DNA from: Microbacterium sp. AG238
Lineage (GTDB): Bacteria > Actinomycetota > Actinomycetes > Actinomycetales > Microbacteriaceae
NCBI RefSeq assembly: GCF_003610405.1
Contig: NZ_RAQC01000001.1
Span: forward strand, 2,108,001 to 2,172,000
Direction: 5' to 3'
Length of the DNA stretch: 64,000 nucleotides
The translations under genes and the position numbers were made by a program. The notes below the pieces were generated by a model. The model had not been told where the DNA came from. It saw nothing but the letters and a program-made list of their open reading frames with translations, and did not search any database. Each line of letters starts with the position of its first letter. The first letter of the stretch is position 1. Positions 8,357 to 16,714 of this stretch are shown here, piece by piece.

Positions 8357-9280
8357 TCAGACCGTGACGACGATCTTGCCGCGCGTGTGTCCCTCTTCGA
8401 GACGGGCATACGCCGCGGCGGCGTCGTCGAGCGGGAAGGTCTCGGCGAGCTCGACCCGCAGCGAACCGTCGGCGGCGAGACGCGCGAGCTCGGCGAGCTG
8501 CGCGGCGTCCGGGCGCACCCAGATGTAGTTGCCGCCGAACTCGGATGCCGCCCTCGGGTCGGCGATCGATGTCACGACCCCGCCGTCGCGCAGCAGGTCG
8601 TTCGTGGAGTCGAGCGAGCTTCCGCCGGCGAAGTCGAGCACGACGTCGACGCCCTCGGGGGCGAGCTCGCGCACCCGGTCGGCGAGGCCGTCGCCGTAGA
8701 CGACGGGCTCGGCGCCGAGCCCTCGGAGGTAGTCGTAGTTGCGCTCCGACGCGGTGCCGATGACGCGCGCGCCGCGCAGGCGGGCGAGCTGAACACCGAA
8801 CGATCCCACTCCGCCGGCCGCGCCGTGGATGAGGACGGTCGATCCCTCGCCGACGGCCGACCGCTCGATCGCCTGCAGCGCGGTCAGGCCGGTGAGGGGG
8901 ATGGCGGCGGCGGCGGCGAAGTCGAGACCGTCCGGCTTGCGCGTGGCCGTGCGCACGGGAACCGCCATGTATTCGGCGACCGAGCCGCCGCTGACGACGT
9001 CGGCGCGGGCGTAGGCGAGCACCGGGTCGCCGACCTGGAACTCGGGGGTGTCGAGACCGACCTTCTCGACGACGCCGGCGACATCCCAGCCGGGAACGGC
9101 GGGCAGCTGAACGTCGAGGAGCCCCTGCAAGTAGCCCTCGCGCACCTTGTAGTCGACGGGGTTCAGGCCCGCGGCCACCACGCGCACCACGAGGGTGTCG
9201 GGTCCGATGTGGGGCATCTCCCGCTCGGTGATCTCGAAGCGGTCGTTGCCGCCGAACTCGTTGTACGTCAGTGCCTTCAT
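8357..9280 (-). CDS. NADP-dependent quinone oxidoreductase-like protein
   Basis: A 307-residue zinc-independent medium-chain reductase of the quinone oxidoreductase (QOR/zeta-crystallin) type. It begins MKALTYNEFGGNDRFEI, has the family motif GLNPVDYKVREG, and a cofactor loop VLIHGAAGGVGSFGVQLA. No catalytic zinc cysteine or structural zinc lobe is present. The likely chemistry is NADPH-dependent reduction of quinones or enones. The start is the ATG at 9280; the frame runs on upstream but the homology begins here. Divergent from the membrane protein gene at 9410. Confidence 0.87.
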   Translation of the reverse strand: MKALTYNEFGGNDRFEITEREMPHIGPDTLVVRVVAAGLNPVDYKVREGYLQGLLDVQLPAVPGWDVAGVVEKVGLDTPEFQVGDPVLAYARADVVSGGSVAEYMAVPVRTATRKPDGLDFAAAAAIPLTGLTALQAIERSAVGEGSTVLIHGAAGGVGSFGVQLARLRGARVIGTASERNYDYLRGLGAEPVVYGDGLADRVRELAPEGVDVVLDFAGGSSLDSTNDLLRDGGVVTSIADPRAASEFGGNYIWVRPDAAQLAELARLAADGSLRVELAETFPLDDAAAAYARLEEGHTRGKIVVTV

Positions 9281-9409
9281 GTGTCGCTCCAACGTCGGCG
9301 CGTGCGGCGGGATTCCCGACAGGATGCGGTGGGGATGCCGCCGACGGGCGGCCTCCCGGGTCGGACGCGTAGAATCAGGGGATCCCGTTCTGAATCGCGA
9401 GAGTCCGCC

Positions 9410-10060
9410 GTGTCTGCTGCATCCGCCGCCCGCACCTTCGAGGTGCGGCATGTCCAGCTCGCGCGCGCCCTTTTCGCGGCCGTCGCGGCGGTGATGATCA
9501 CCTTCTCGCCCGATCACTCGGCGACCGTCGGGATGTCGGTCTTCAGCGGTTTCGCGACGGCGACCGCGATCGTGTTCTTCGTCGGAGCCTGGTTGACGAG
9601 TCCCGCGGGCCGCCGCGCGCTGCCGATCGTCCTCGGCGTCATCACCCTGATCGCCGCGATCCTCGCCGGCGTGCCGCCTTTGCGGACGACGGTCGGTTTC
9701 TTCGTCGTCGTCATCTCGTGGGCTGCGCTCACGGGGGTGATCGAGCTGATCGGCGGCATCCGCGGTCGCCGTTCCGGTGCCCCGGTCGCGCGCGACGAGG
9801 TGCTCATCGGCGCGGTCACGCTCCTGCTGGTCGTCGGCCTGCTGCTGGTCAACCCGGCCTACCGGCTCGACTACGTCATCGAGGAGGCCGGAGCCTTCAC
9901 GCTCACCGGCATCACGATCGGGGTCGGGCTGTTCGGCGGCTACGCCGCGGTCGTGGCCGTCTTCCTCGGAATCGCCGGCTTCTCGCCGCGGCGCGAGGAG
10001 CTCGCGCCGGCGGCATCCGTTCCGTCATCCCCCTCGTCCGATCCGGAGGTCGCATCGTGA
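9410..10060 (+). CDS. DUF308-like membrane protein
   Basis: A 216-residue integral membrane protein with about six hydrophobic segments and a Ser/Pro-rich C-terminal tail. Segment pairs such as FVVVISWAALTGVIELIGGI resemble the HdeD/DUF308 family repeat. Function unknown. Start GTG at 9410 with no strong ribosome site; a leaderless or weakly led message is possible. The 3' end overlaps the next gene by 4 bp (GTGA), so the two are probably translated together. Confidence 0.72.
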   Translation: MSAASAARTFEVRHVQLARALFAAVAAVMITFSPDHSATVGMSVFSGFATATAIVFFVGAWLTSPAGRRALPIVLGVITLIAAILAGVPPLRTTVGFFVVVISWAALTGVIELIGGIRGRRSGAPVARDEVLIGAVTLLLVVGLLLVNPAYRLDYVIEEAGAFTLTGITIGVGLFGGYAAVVAVFLGIAGFSPRREELAPAASVPSSPSSDPEVAS

Positions 10061-10395
10061 GCGGCGAACACCCCACCCGCCGCGAGATCATGCGTCCGGT
10101 CCAGCTGCTGGGCCTCGCGTTCGTCGCGGCGATCTTCTCGGGTGTCATCACCCTGGTCTCGATGGGGGCGTTCCAGTCGATCCCGCGCGAAGACGTCGAA
10201 CGCGCCGTCGTGGTGGCCCTGGTCGTCGCGGGCATCGCCTTCATCGCGACGCTCGTGATCATCGCGCTACTGATGCTCGCCGTCGACCCCGCGCAGGTGA
10301 GCAAGCGCGTCGACCGGCCCGTGCTGTACCCCGACGAGTCCGAGACGCCCGACGACCCGGCATCCGGCTCGTCACCCTCGTCGCCCCAGCGCTGA
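10057..10395 (+). CDS. Small two-segment membrane protein
   Basis: A 112-residue protein with two hydrophobic helices (about residues 16-38 and 48-74) and a Pro/Ser/Asp-rich C-terminal tail. It begins VSGEHPTRREIMRPVQL from a GTG overlapping the upstream stop codon. Not recognised as a named family. Coupling to the DUF308-like gene suggests the two work in one membrane complex, which is inference only. A strong terminator follows 50 bp downstream. Confidence 0.7.
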   Translation: MSGEHPTRREIMRPVQLLGLAFVAAIFSGVITLVSMGAFQSIPREDVERAVVVALVVAGIAFIATLVIIALLMLAVDPAQVSKRVDRPVLYPDESETPDDPASGSSPSSPQR

Positions 10396-10444
10396 GATAC
10401 CGCCCAGCGCTGAGGTATCGCCCAGCGCGTACCGTTCACGCGAG

Positions 10445-10487
10445 AACGCACCGCCCCGCGAGCTTTCTCGACGGGGCGGTGCGTTTT
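10445..10487. terminator. Rho-independent terminator
   Basis: A 13-bp perfect stem AACGCACCGCCCC / GGGGCGGTGCGTT with a 15-nt loop that can itself pair (CGAG/CTCG), followed on the plus strand by a short T run. It ends the two-gene membrane operon. Mirrored pairing could also serve convergent purB, although purB's minus-strand side has no T run. Confidence 0.8.
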
Positions 10488-10513
10488 CGGTGCGGCGCGT
10501 TGACGACGAGGCC

Positions 10514-11896
10514 TCAGGGCAGGCGTGACACCAGGTCGTCGGCGAGGCCGGCGTAGGTCGCGGGCGTCAGTGCCAGCAGGCGCTCCTTGGCGGCATCACC
10601 GATGTCGAGCCCACGGACGAACTCGGCGAGCTCGGATCCGCCGACGCGGCGGCCACGGGTGAGGTCCTTCAGGAGCGCGTACGGATCGGTGATCTGCGAG
10701 CGACCGGCGGCGATCTCGGCGCGGACGACGGTCTGGATCGCCTCGGCGAGCACCTCCCAGTTCGCGTCGAGATCTTTCAGGAGCACGTCGCGCGACAACG
10801 AGATCTCGGTCAGCCCGCGCTGCAGGTTGTCGAGGGCGAGCAGCGAGTGACCGAAGGCGACGCCGATGTTGCGCTGCGTCGTCGAGTCGGTCAGGTCGCG
10901 CTGCATCCGGCTCGTGACGAGCGTCTGCGCGAGGGTCGAGAACAGGCCGCCCGAGATCTCGAGGTTCGCCTCGGCGTTCTCGAAGCGGATCGGATTGATC
11001 TTGTGCGGCATCGTCGACGACCCGGTCGCGCCGGCGACGGGGATCTGCGCGAAGAAGCCGAGCGAGATGTAGGTCCAGACATCCGTGGCGAGGTTGTGCA
11101 GGATGCCGCCGGCGTGCCGGACGCGGTCGTAGAGCTCGACCTGCCAGTCGTGCGACTCGATCTGGGTGGTCAGGATGTTGAAGTCGATGCCGAGGCCCTC
11201 GATGAACGAGCGCGAGAGCTCGGGCCAGTCGACGTCGGGCTCCGCCGCGAGGTGCGCGGACCAGGTGCCGGTGGCGCCCGAGAACTTCGCGAGGTACTCG
11301 CCGCCCTCGATCTGCTTGGCGACGCGGGCGAGACGCCAGGCGAACACGGCGATCTCCTTGCCCATCGTCGAAGGGGTCGCGGGCTGACCGTGCGTGCGCG
11401 AGAGCATCGTGGCGTCGCGGTGCTCGCGGGCGAGGTCGCCGAGCGCGTCGATCACTGCCTGCAGCTTCGGCAGCCAGACGTTCTCGACGGCACGCTTGAC
11501 CGTGAGGGCGTAGGAGGCGGAGTTGATGTCCTCGCTCGTGCAGGCGAAGTGGGTCAGTTCGGCGATCGCGTCGAGGCCGAGGGCCGACAGGCGATCGCGA
11601 ACGAGATACTCGACGGCCTTCACATCGTGGCGGGTGACCGCCTCCTTCGCCGCGAGCCAGTCGATCTCGGTCTGTCCGAAGTCGCGGTACAGCCCGCGCA
11701 GCTGCGTCTTGTGCTCATCCGAGAGAGGCGAGCTGCCGAACAGGCTCCGGTCGGTGAGGGCGATGATCCACTCGACCTCCACCTCGACCCGCGCGCGGTT
11801 CAGACCGGCTTCGGAGAGGTAGTCGGCGAGGGAGCCGACGGCGGCGGCGTAGCGACCGTCGAGGGGGCTCAGGGGCTGCGGGGGCAGAGAGGTCAC
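10514..11896 (-). CDS. purB: Adenylosuccinate lyase
   Basis: 460 residues of the fumarase/aspartase superfamily. PurB splits adenylosuccinate to AMP and fumarate, and SAICAR to AICAR and fumarate, in purine synthesis in the cytoplasm. The superfamily signature is GSSTMPHKINPIRFENAE with the mobile catalytic Ser in the SSTMPHK loop. The HTHGQPAT-type motif appears as SRTHGQPATPSTMGKE, and TSEDIN is also present. Length is normal for the family. The ATG start begins MTSLPPQPLSPLDGRY, as in other actinobacterial PurB. The phosphatase gene ends 27 bp upstream on the same strand. Confidence 0.96.
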   Translation of the reverse strand: MTSLPPQPLSPLDGRYAAAVGSLADYLSEAGLNRARVEVEVEWIIALTDRSLFGSSPLSDEHKTQLRGLYRDFGQTEIDWLAAKEAVTRHDVKAVEYLVRDRLSALGLDAIAELTHFACTSEDINSASYALTVKRAVENVWLPKLQAVIDALGDLAREHRDATMLSRTHGQPATPSTMGKEIAVFAWRLARVAKQIEGGEYLAKFSGATGTWSAHLAAEPDVDWPELSRSFIEGLGIDFNILTTQIESHDWQVELYDRVRHAGGILHNLATDVWTYISLGFFAQIPVAGATGSSTMPHKINPIRFENAEANLEISGGLFSTLAQTLVTSRMQRDLTDSTTQRNIGVAFGHSLLALDNLQRGLTEISLSRDVLLKDLDANWEVLAEAIQTVVRAEIAAGRSQITDPYALLKDLTRGRRVGGSELAEFVRGLDIGDAAKERLLALTPATYAGLADDLVSRLP

Positions 11897-11923
11897 GAGG
11901 CTCCATTCAGTGTGAACGGGCGC

Positions 11924-12430
11924 TCAGGACGTGGTGCGGATCGCGGGTTCGAGCTGCCGGAAGAGCGCCCGGCTCGCGCTCTCGATCATACCGAGCACCT
12001 CGTCGAACATTCCGGCGTCTCCGTAGTACGGGTCGGGAACGTCGAGGTCGCCACCCGCGTGCGCGTCGAACGACATCAGCAGGCCGAGCTTGTCGGTGTC
12101 GGCCGTCGTGCGCGCCCAGTTCGACAGGACGCGTTCGTGCGAGCGGTCGAGCGCGACGATGAGGTCGGAACGATCGAAGTCGGACAGGGTGAAGCGGCGC
12201 GCCCGGTGCCCCCGTCCGTCGTATCCGCGACGCTCGAGCGCCTCGAGTGTTCGTCCGTCGGCGGGCTCGCCGACGTGCCAGTCGCCGGTTCCCGAGCTCG
12301 CTGACACCACGCGGTCGCCGAGTCCCGCCTGGTCGACGAACCAGCGGAAGACCACGTCGGCCATGGGGGAGCGGCAGATGTTCCCCGTGCAGACGAACAT
12401 GACGCGGAAGGGGTCGGCGCGTCGGGTCAC
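11924..12430 (-). CDS. Low-molecular-weight protein-tyrosine phosphatase
   Basis: 168 residues from a GTG at 12430 (VTRRADPFRVMFVCTGN). The P-loop CTGNICRS gives nucleophile Cys14 and Arg20, and the late DPYYGD carries the general-acid Asp, so the active site is complete. Members remove phosphate from tyrosine in proteins, and some act as low-molecular-weight arsenate reductases or in polysaccharide export control. No exopolysaccharide genes lie beside it. The frame extends upstream to 12547, but those residues are not family-like. Confidence 0.9.
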   Translation of the reverse strand: MTRRADPFRVMFVCTGNICRSPMADVVFRWFVDQAGLGDRVVSASSGTGDWHVGEPADGRTLEALERRGYDGRGHRARRFTLSDFDRSDLIVALDRSHERVLSNWARTTADTDKLGLLMSFDAHAGGDLDVPDPYYGDAGMFDEVLGMIESASRALFRQLEPAIRTTS

Positions 12431-12545
12431 CGTCCCATTGTGGAGGATGCGGCCTTTCCTGCACAGACGTATCGGCGCACGACCTCCTCCCCGGCGGCGG
12501 ACGAGGGCGGTCTCTGCGGCTTCCCGCAGCGGCATCGTGGCAGGC

Positions 12546-12848
12546 ATGACCTCTCCTCACCTGCTCGTTCCGGACGCCGCGCGGCTCGATGCTGCCGCGG
12601 TGCGGACGCTCGAGATGATCGCGGTGCTGCGCTCGCGCCTGCCCTCCCTGCGCGACGAGCTCGACGCGGTCCGGCGCCGCGCCGCCGAGCTCCAGCACGA
12701 GACGGCCTGGCGCGCACGGGCGGCGAGCGACTACCGCTCGCGCCTCGACGCATGGCGCGCGTGGGCGGATGGGGTCGCGGCTCGCGTCGATCAGCTCGAC
12801 GACGAGCTGCGCCGGGTTCAGGTCCGGCTCGTGGCGGGCGGCCCGTGA
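12546..12848 (+). CDS. Small helical, WXG100-like protein
   Basis: A 100-residue protein beginning MTSPHLLVPDAARLD, almost wholly predicted helix, in two long segments around a short turn near TAWRARAASDYRSRLDAWR. Size, helical hairpin pattern and spacing of Trp and small residues resemble ESX/WXG100-type secretion partners, but the exact W-x-G is absent (TAWRA). Its stop codon overlaps the GTG of the following hydrolase gene, so the two are translationally coupled. No type VII ATPase or membrane gene is in the window. The assignment is structural guesswork. Confidence 0.6.
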   Translation: MTSPHLLVPDAARLDAAAVRTLEMIAVLRSRLPSLRDELDAVRRRAAELQHETAWRARAASDYRSRLDAWRAWADGVAARVDQLDDELRRVQVRLVAGGP

Positions 12849-14179
12849 GGTCCGTGAGCGACGACTCCCTCGACATCCGCGACGGTGGGGTCATCGCCGT
12901 CGATACGGGGCAGCTCCGGGCCGCGGCATCCGTGCTCGTCGGGCTGTCGACGCGATGCGACGCACTTCGGTCGACGTTCGAGACGGGCACGCGCGAGCTC
13001 GCCGCGCACGATGCGACCGCGTGGCCTGCCGCGGCCGTCGCCGTTGATCTCGCCCGCGTTCTCCATGAGCTCGCGGTCGAGGCCTCGGCTCTCGCCGGAG
13101 GATTGCGGGATGCCGCCGACGTCTACGACATCGTCGAGCTCGAGGTGTCGCGACGGGCCGCCGCGGACGGCGATCGCCGGGTGACGGCGCTCCTCGATCA
13201 CCGCATCGCCGAGGCGCGCGAGCGCTCACCGAGCGCCGGCGGCCGCGCCGACCTGCTGCTGATGACGTGGCCGTTACTGCGGCACGGTGAGCTTCAGCGC
13301 CAGATCGGCGGCGCCACCGTCCCGCTGGGTCTGCTCGGCGGCGCGGCAGTCGCGGCCGGCGGCCTCGCCCTGACGGCTCTCGGAGCGCTCGGGCTGGGGC
13401 GTACGCCGCCCGCGCGGGGCGGGCCCGGGTCGGTCGGAGGTGCTGGGCCGGCGCCGCTCGTCGAGGTCGCCCGGTCGGCGGCGCCACCGGGATCGGCCTC
13501 GCCGCCGCTCACCCTCGCGACGCTCGCCGAGCGCATCCCGCGCGAGGGTGATCAGCTGCGCGTCGAGCGGTACACCGTCGCCGGAGGCGAGAGGCGCTTC
13601 GCCGTCTACGTCGCCGGAACCCGATCGCCGCTCGGCTTCGGCGGCCGCGAACCGTTCGACATGTCGTCGAACGTTCAGCTGTACGCCGGCCGCACCTCGG
13701 CGTCGTACGAATCGGTGGTCACCGCTCTCCGAGCGGCCGGTGCTCGCTCGGGTGACGCCGTACTCGCCGTCGGGTACTCCCAGGGCGGCGCGATCACGTC
13801 ACGGCTCGCGTTGGACGGACCCTTCCGCGTCGTCGGCAACGTGACCTTCGGCTCGCCGGTGCAGGCGGATCCCGGTGTCTCCACGGTCCAGGTCACGCTG
13901 CGGCACACCGACGACCTCGTCCCTGCCCTGCAGTCCGGCGGCCACCTCGATCGTGCCGGGGCGCCGGGCAGCATCGTCGTCGAGCGGATCGCCGATCCAC
14001 CGCCCGGCATCGCGGACATCACGCTCGGCGCTCACTCCATGGACGCGTACGGAGACACCGCCTCGCTCGCCGACGCGTCGGGCGATCCCCGCGTCGGAGA
14101 CGTCCACGAGCGTCTCGCGCAGTTCGTGGGCGATGAGCCCGCGGAAGTCACGACCTACCGTGTGCAGCGGCCCGAGTGA
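12845..14179 (+). CDS. Helical-domain, membrane-anchored alpha/beta hydrolase
   Basis: About 444 residues. The N-terminal ~130 residues are helical and WXG-like in composition. A long hydrophobic Gly/Ala-rich segment lies at about 158-184 and is followed by a Pro/Gly-rich linker. The C-terminal third (from about 235) is an alpha/beta hydrolase: nucleophile elbow GYSQGG with Ser312, candidate Asp in RHTDDLVPAL (356/357) and His397 in TLGAHSMDAY. This fits a lipase, esterase or PE-PPE-like hydrolase tethered at the membrane. The GTG at 12845 overlaps the upstream stop (GTGA); the GTG at 12854 is the alternative. Coupling with the preceding small helical protein suggests an export-partner relation, unproven. 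Confidence 0.7.
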   Translation: MRSVSDDSLDIRDGGVIAVDTGQLRAAASVLVGLSTRCDALRSTFETGTRELAAHDATAWPAAAVAVDLARVLHELAVEASALAGGLRDAADVYDIVELEVSRRAAADGDRRVTALLDHRIAEARERSPSAGGRADLLLMTWPLLRHGELQRQIGGATVPLGLLGGAAVAAGGLALTALGALGLGRTPPARGGPGSVGGAGPAPLVEVARSAAPPGSASPPLTLATLAERIPREGDQLRVERYTVAGGERRFAVYVAGTRSPLGFGGREPFDMSSNVQLYAGRTSASYESVVTALRAAGARSGDAVLAVGYSQGGAITSRLALDGPFRVVGNVTFGSPVQADPGVSTVQVTLRHTDDLVPALQSGGHLDRAGAPGSIVVERIADPPPGIADITLGAHSMDAYGDTASLADASGDPRVGDVHERLAQFVGDEPAEVTTYRVQRPE

Positions 14180-14230
14180 TCCTCCGATCTCGGCTGCGCC
14201 GGTGCCGGTGGGCGTCAGCGGCGGTCGGTG

Positions 14231-14632
14231 TCAGCGGCGGTCGGCGTCGCGACGAGGGCGGAACAGGATGCCGGCGACCCAGTTGATCAATGCGATGACG
14301 ATGGCCGCGAGCACAGCGACCCAGAAGCCGCCGATGCGCAGGCCCCAGTCCCAGCCCGAGGTCACCCATCCGGTCAGCCACAGCAGGAAGCCGTTGATGA
14401 TGAACGAGATCAGGCCGAGGGTCAGGATGTACAGCGGGAACGCGAGCACCTTCAGCACAGTGCCGACGACCGCGTTGACCAGCCCGAAGATGAGGGCGAT
14501 CAGAAGCAGTGTGAGCACGAGCTGCAGGTCACCGCCCGGCGGGAACGCCACGACCGACACCTCCAGCGCCGGGATCAGCGTCACGATCCAGACCGCGAAG
14601 GCGTTGACGATCAGTCGGATGATGAGGCTCAT
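14231..14632 (-). CDS. Phage holin family 4-like membrane protein
   Basis: 133 residues with four hydrophobic segments. It begins MSLIIRLIVNAFAVWIVTLI and contains FGLVNAVVGTVLKVLAFPLYILTLG-type sequence, matching the PF04020 phage_holin_4_2 / YvlD-like family. Despite the name these are ordinary chromosomal membrane proteins; no phage genes are near. The start ATG at 14632 begins the first membrane helix; the longer frame adds charged residues of no known match. Confidence 0.82.
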   Translation of the reverse strand: MSLIIRLIVNAFAVWIVTLIPALEVSVVAFPPGGDLQLVLTLLLIALIFGLVNAVVGTVLKVLAFPLYILTLGLISFIINGFLLWLTGWVTSGWDWGLRIGGFWVAVLAAIVIALINWVAGILFRPRRDADRR

Positions 14633-14704
14633 AGTGCCGTCAGTCTCCCACGGCCGCCCCCGTGCGTCATCCGATCGGCGTGACGGCATCCGTAGACTCG
14701 CATC

Positions 14705-15769
14705 GTGACCGACCTGCCCGTGCGCATCCGACCCGAGATCGCGGCCCTGCCCGCATACCGCCAGGGCCGTCAGGCCTCAGCCGACGCTTTCAAGCTGTCG
14801 AGCAACGAGAACCCCTTCGACCCGCTGCCCGGCGTCGTCGAGGCCGTGCGCGCGGCGACCACGTTCAACCGGTACCCCGACGCCTCGGCGGGCCGCCTGC
14901 GCTCGCGGCTCGCAGACCGTTACGCGGTCGCGCCCGATGGTGTGCACGTGGCCGCCGGATCGGTGTCGATCCTGTACCAGCTCGCGTCGGCCACGAGCGG
15001 CCCGGGAGACGAGATCATGTTCGCCTGGCGGTCGTTCGAGGCGTACCCGGGGCTCGCGACCGTCGCCGGAGCGACCGCCGTCGCCGTGCCGCTGGCCGCT
15101 GACGCCGGACACGATCTCGACGCGATGGCGGATGCCGTCACCGACCGCACGCGGATGATCATCGTCTGCAGCCCCAACAACCCGACCGGGCCCGTCGTCA
15201 GCCAGGCGGCCTTCGACGCGTTCGTCGCGCGCGTCCGCTCCGACGTCCTCATCGTCCTCGACGAGGCCTACGCCGAGTTCGTCACCGATCCGGATGCCGT
15301 CACCGGCGCCGCCGTGCTCGCCGCCGGCCACGCCAACGTGGTGGTGCTGCGCACCTTCTCGAAGGCGTACGGACTCGCCGGACTTCGCGTCGGATACGCC
15401 ATCGGCGACCACCGCATCCTCGACGCGGCCCGCAGCACCGGCATCCCGCTCTCGGTCACGGCCCAGGCCGAGGAAGCCGCGCTCGCGAGCCTCGACGCCG
15501 AGGACGAGCTGCTCGAACGGGTGCGTCACATCGCCGTGCGCCGCGACGCGCTCGCCGACCGGTTGCGCGAGGCCGGCTGGGACGTCCCGGTCGCGCAGGG
15601 CAACTTCGTCTGGCTGCCCGCGGGCGAGCGGGCGCTCGAGATCGCGGAGGCCTTCGACGCGGCGGGCCTGATCGTCCGGGCGTTCGCCGGCGACGGAGTG
15701 CGCATCTCGGTGGGCGAGGAGGAGTCGATCGAGCGGATCGTCGCGGCCGCGGCATCCGTCGTCGGCTGA
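14705..15769 (+). CDS. Histidinol-phosphate/aromatic aminotransferase
   Basis: 354 residues, PLP-dependent fold type I. The N-terminal KLSSNENPF motif, the Asn of SPNNPTGP (about 158), the Asp of VLDEAYAEF (186) and Lys220 in [16 protein letters not shown], which carries the Schiff base, are all present. The family covers HisC and the actinobacterial Pat (phenylalanine aminotransferase). No other histidine genes adjoin it, so Pat-like or dual function is as likely as HisC. GTG start at 14705, just downstream of a TAGACT-like sequence, so the message may be leaderless. Confidence 0.88.
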   Translation: MTDLPVRIRPEIAALPAYRQGRQASADAFKLSSNENPFDPLPGVVEAVRAATTFNRYPDASAGRLRSRLADRYAVAPDGVHVAAGSVSILYQLASATSGPGDEIMFAWRSFEAYPGLATVAGATAVAVPLAADAGHDLDAMADAVTDRTRMIIVCSPNNPTGPVVSQAAFDAFVARVRSDVLIVLDEAYAEFVTDPDAVTGAAVLAAGHANVVVLRTFSKAYGLAGLRVGYAIGDHRILDAARSTGIPLSVTAQAEEAALASLDAEDELLERVRHIAVRRDALADRLREAGWDVPVAQGNFVWLPAGERALEIAEAFDAAGLIVRAFAGDGVRISVGEEESIERIVAAAASVVG

Positions 15770-15800
15770 CCCGGCACGTCGCGGGGGAGCCACGTGCCGG

Positions 15801-15878
15801 GATGCAACAGTTCTGGCTCGACACGCCGCGACGGATGCCGTCCACGCGGGGTGTCGGCCACGATCCCTTGCGTCGCGG
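15801..15878. repeat. Palindromic ~80-bp intergenic element, copy B
   Basis: The left arm GATGCAA is degenerate, but the right half is well kept: CGGATGCCG centre, GCGGGGTGTCGGCCACG, then GATCCCTTGCGTCGCGG. The inner arms GACACGCCGCG and CGCGGGGTGTC pair with one mismatch. It lies between the convergent aminotransferase and DUF1990 genes, downstream of both. With copy C it brackets the DUF1990 gene. Confidence 0.75.
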
Positions 15879-15887
15879 CTCAGTGAC

Positions 15888-16394
15888 TCAGCGGCTCAGC
15901 GGGCCGGCGGAGCGGTCGCCGCGCCGGAGCGCGCTGAGGTAGCGCGTGCGCACGATCGCCTGCGCCACGCGGACGGCGGGATAGGCCAGCCGCCAGAACC
16001 ACGTCGGCGCCGGTCGCGAGAGTGACCGCAGGGTGAAGAGCACCTCGTCGCCGCGTCGCGTGATGAGGAACGTCTCCTCTCCCTCGAGGGGATGGCCGGG
16101 CAGCGCGAGGTAGACGTACCCCACGCGGTCGGGCTCGTCGACGAACGCGACCACCTCGACCGGCTCGCGGAGGGTGAGCGGCCCGAATCCGATCTCGAGC
16201 CAGTGTCGCCCGTTCACAGTGGGGGGAACATCGGGGACCACCCGGAATCCGCTGCGCGTCTTGACCCGCCAGGCGAGCAGGTCGGTGCGGGCTCGTCGCC
16301 AGGCGGCATCGCCCGTACCCACGCGCACGGTCCGCTCGAACCGGCGGAAGCCTTGCCCATCGGCGTTCCACTCATCGCGGTGCGGCAGGCTCAT
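15888..16394 (-). CDS. DUF1990 family protein
   Basis: A 168-residue soluble protein beginning MSLPHRDEWNADGQGFRRFE. The stretches WLEIGFGPLTLREPVEVV and VYLALPGHPLEGEETFLI are typical of the DUF1990 (UPF0548) family, whose function is not known. It stands alone, on the minus strand, with a palindromic repeat element on each side (15801-15878 and 16427-16510). A second small gene, the SRPBCC gene at 26447-26893, has the same arrangement. Confidence 0.82.
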   Translation of the reverse strand: MSLPHRDEWNADGQGFRRFERTVRVGTGDAAWRRARTDLLAWRVKTRSGFRVVPDVPPTVNGRHWLEIGFGPLTLREPVEVVAFVDEPDRVGYVYLALPGHPLEGEETFLITRRGDEVLFTLRSLSRPAPTWFWRLAYPAVRVAQAIVRTRYLSALRRGDRSAGPLSR

Positions 16395-16426
16395 GCGTCC
16401 AGCATCCCACCCGCCTCTCCGGCTGT

Positions 16427-16510
16427 GCGCGGATACAAGGGAATCGACGAGACACCCCGCACGGATGCCGCTGCCGCAGGGTGTCGGTCATCATCACTTG
16501 CGTCGCGGCG
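16427..16510. repeat. Palindromic ~80-bp intergenic element, copy C
   Basis: GCGCGGATACAAGGGAATCG, then GACACCCCG, the centre CGGATGCCG, then GGGTGTCGGTC and a diverged right arm ending CACTTGCGTCGCGG. It lies upstream of the DUF1990 gene start, directly before the 84-bp repeat pair at 16542-16690. Together they fill most of the 320-bp gap between two minus-strand genes. Confidence 0.75.
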
Positions 16511-16541
16511 CGAGGGCCTGGTTCGCGAGGCGCCCGCGGCT

Positions 16542-16690
16542 GGGTGGGGTTCGCTTGGCGGGTAGTGCCCGTATCGGGGGGCGGTGTGGGCGGGAAGTGC
16601 CAGGTCAGAAAGACCCCCCGTCGCTCGGCGGCGTTCGCTTGGCAGTTCGCGCCCTTGGCCGCGGCCCGTGGGGGCGCGAGGTGTCAGCTC
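16542..16690. repeat. Two 84-bp units related to the motB-fliM repeat array
   Basis: The words GTTCGCTTGGC recur at 16549 and 16633, a period of 84 bp. Unit 2 contains TTGGCAGTTCGCGCCC followed by GGCCCG and GGCGCGAGGTG, closely matching the unit of the array at 58681-59178. Each unit starts with TGGCAG/TGGCGG and ends near a TGCCA or TGTCAG, so a long weak hairpin can form. It ends 25 bp before the stop of the glucanase gene. No gene was found in this gap. Confidence 0.65.
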
Positions 16691-16714
16691 ACGCGAGTCG
16701 CGACGACCAGCGAC

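Noticed and set aside
10380-10435. Three short CGCCCAGCGC direct repeats as a regulatory array
   Set aside because: They span the end of the membrane gene and the terminator approach, are only 10-14 bp, and look like local duplication with no promoter beside them.
14231-14632. Phage lysis function for the holin-family gene
   Set aside because: No endolysin or phage gene is near; family 4_2 proteins are widespread in bacterial chromosomes.
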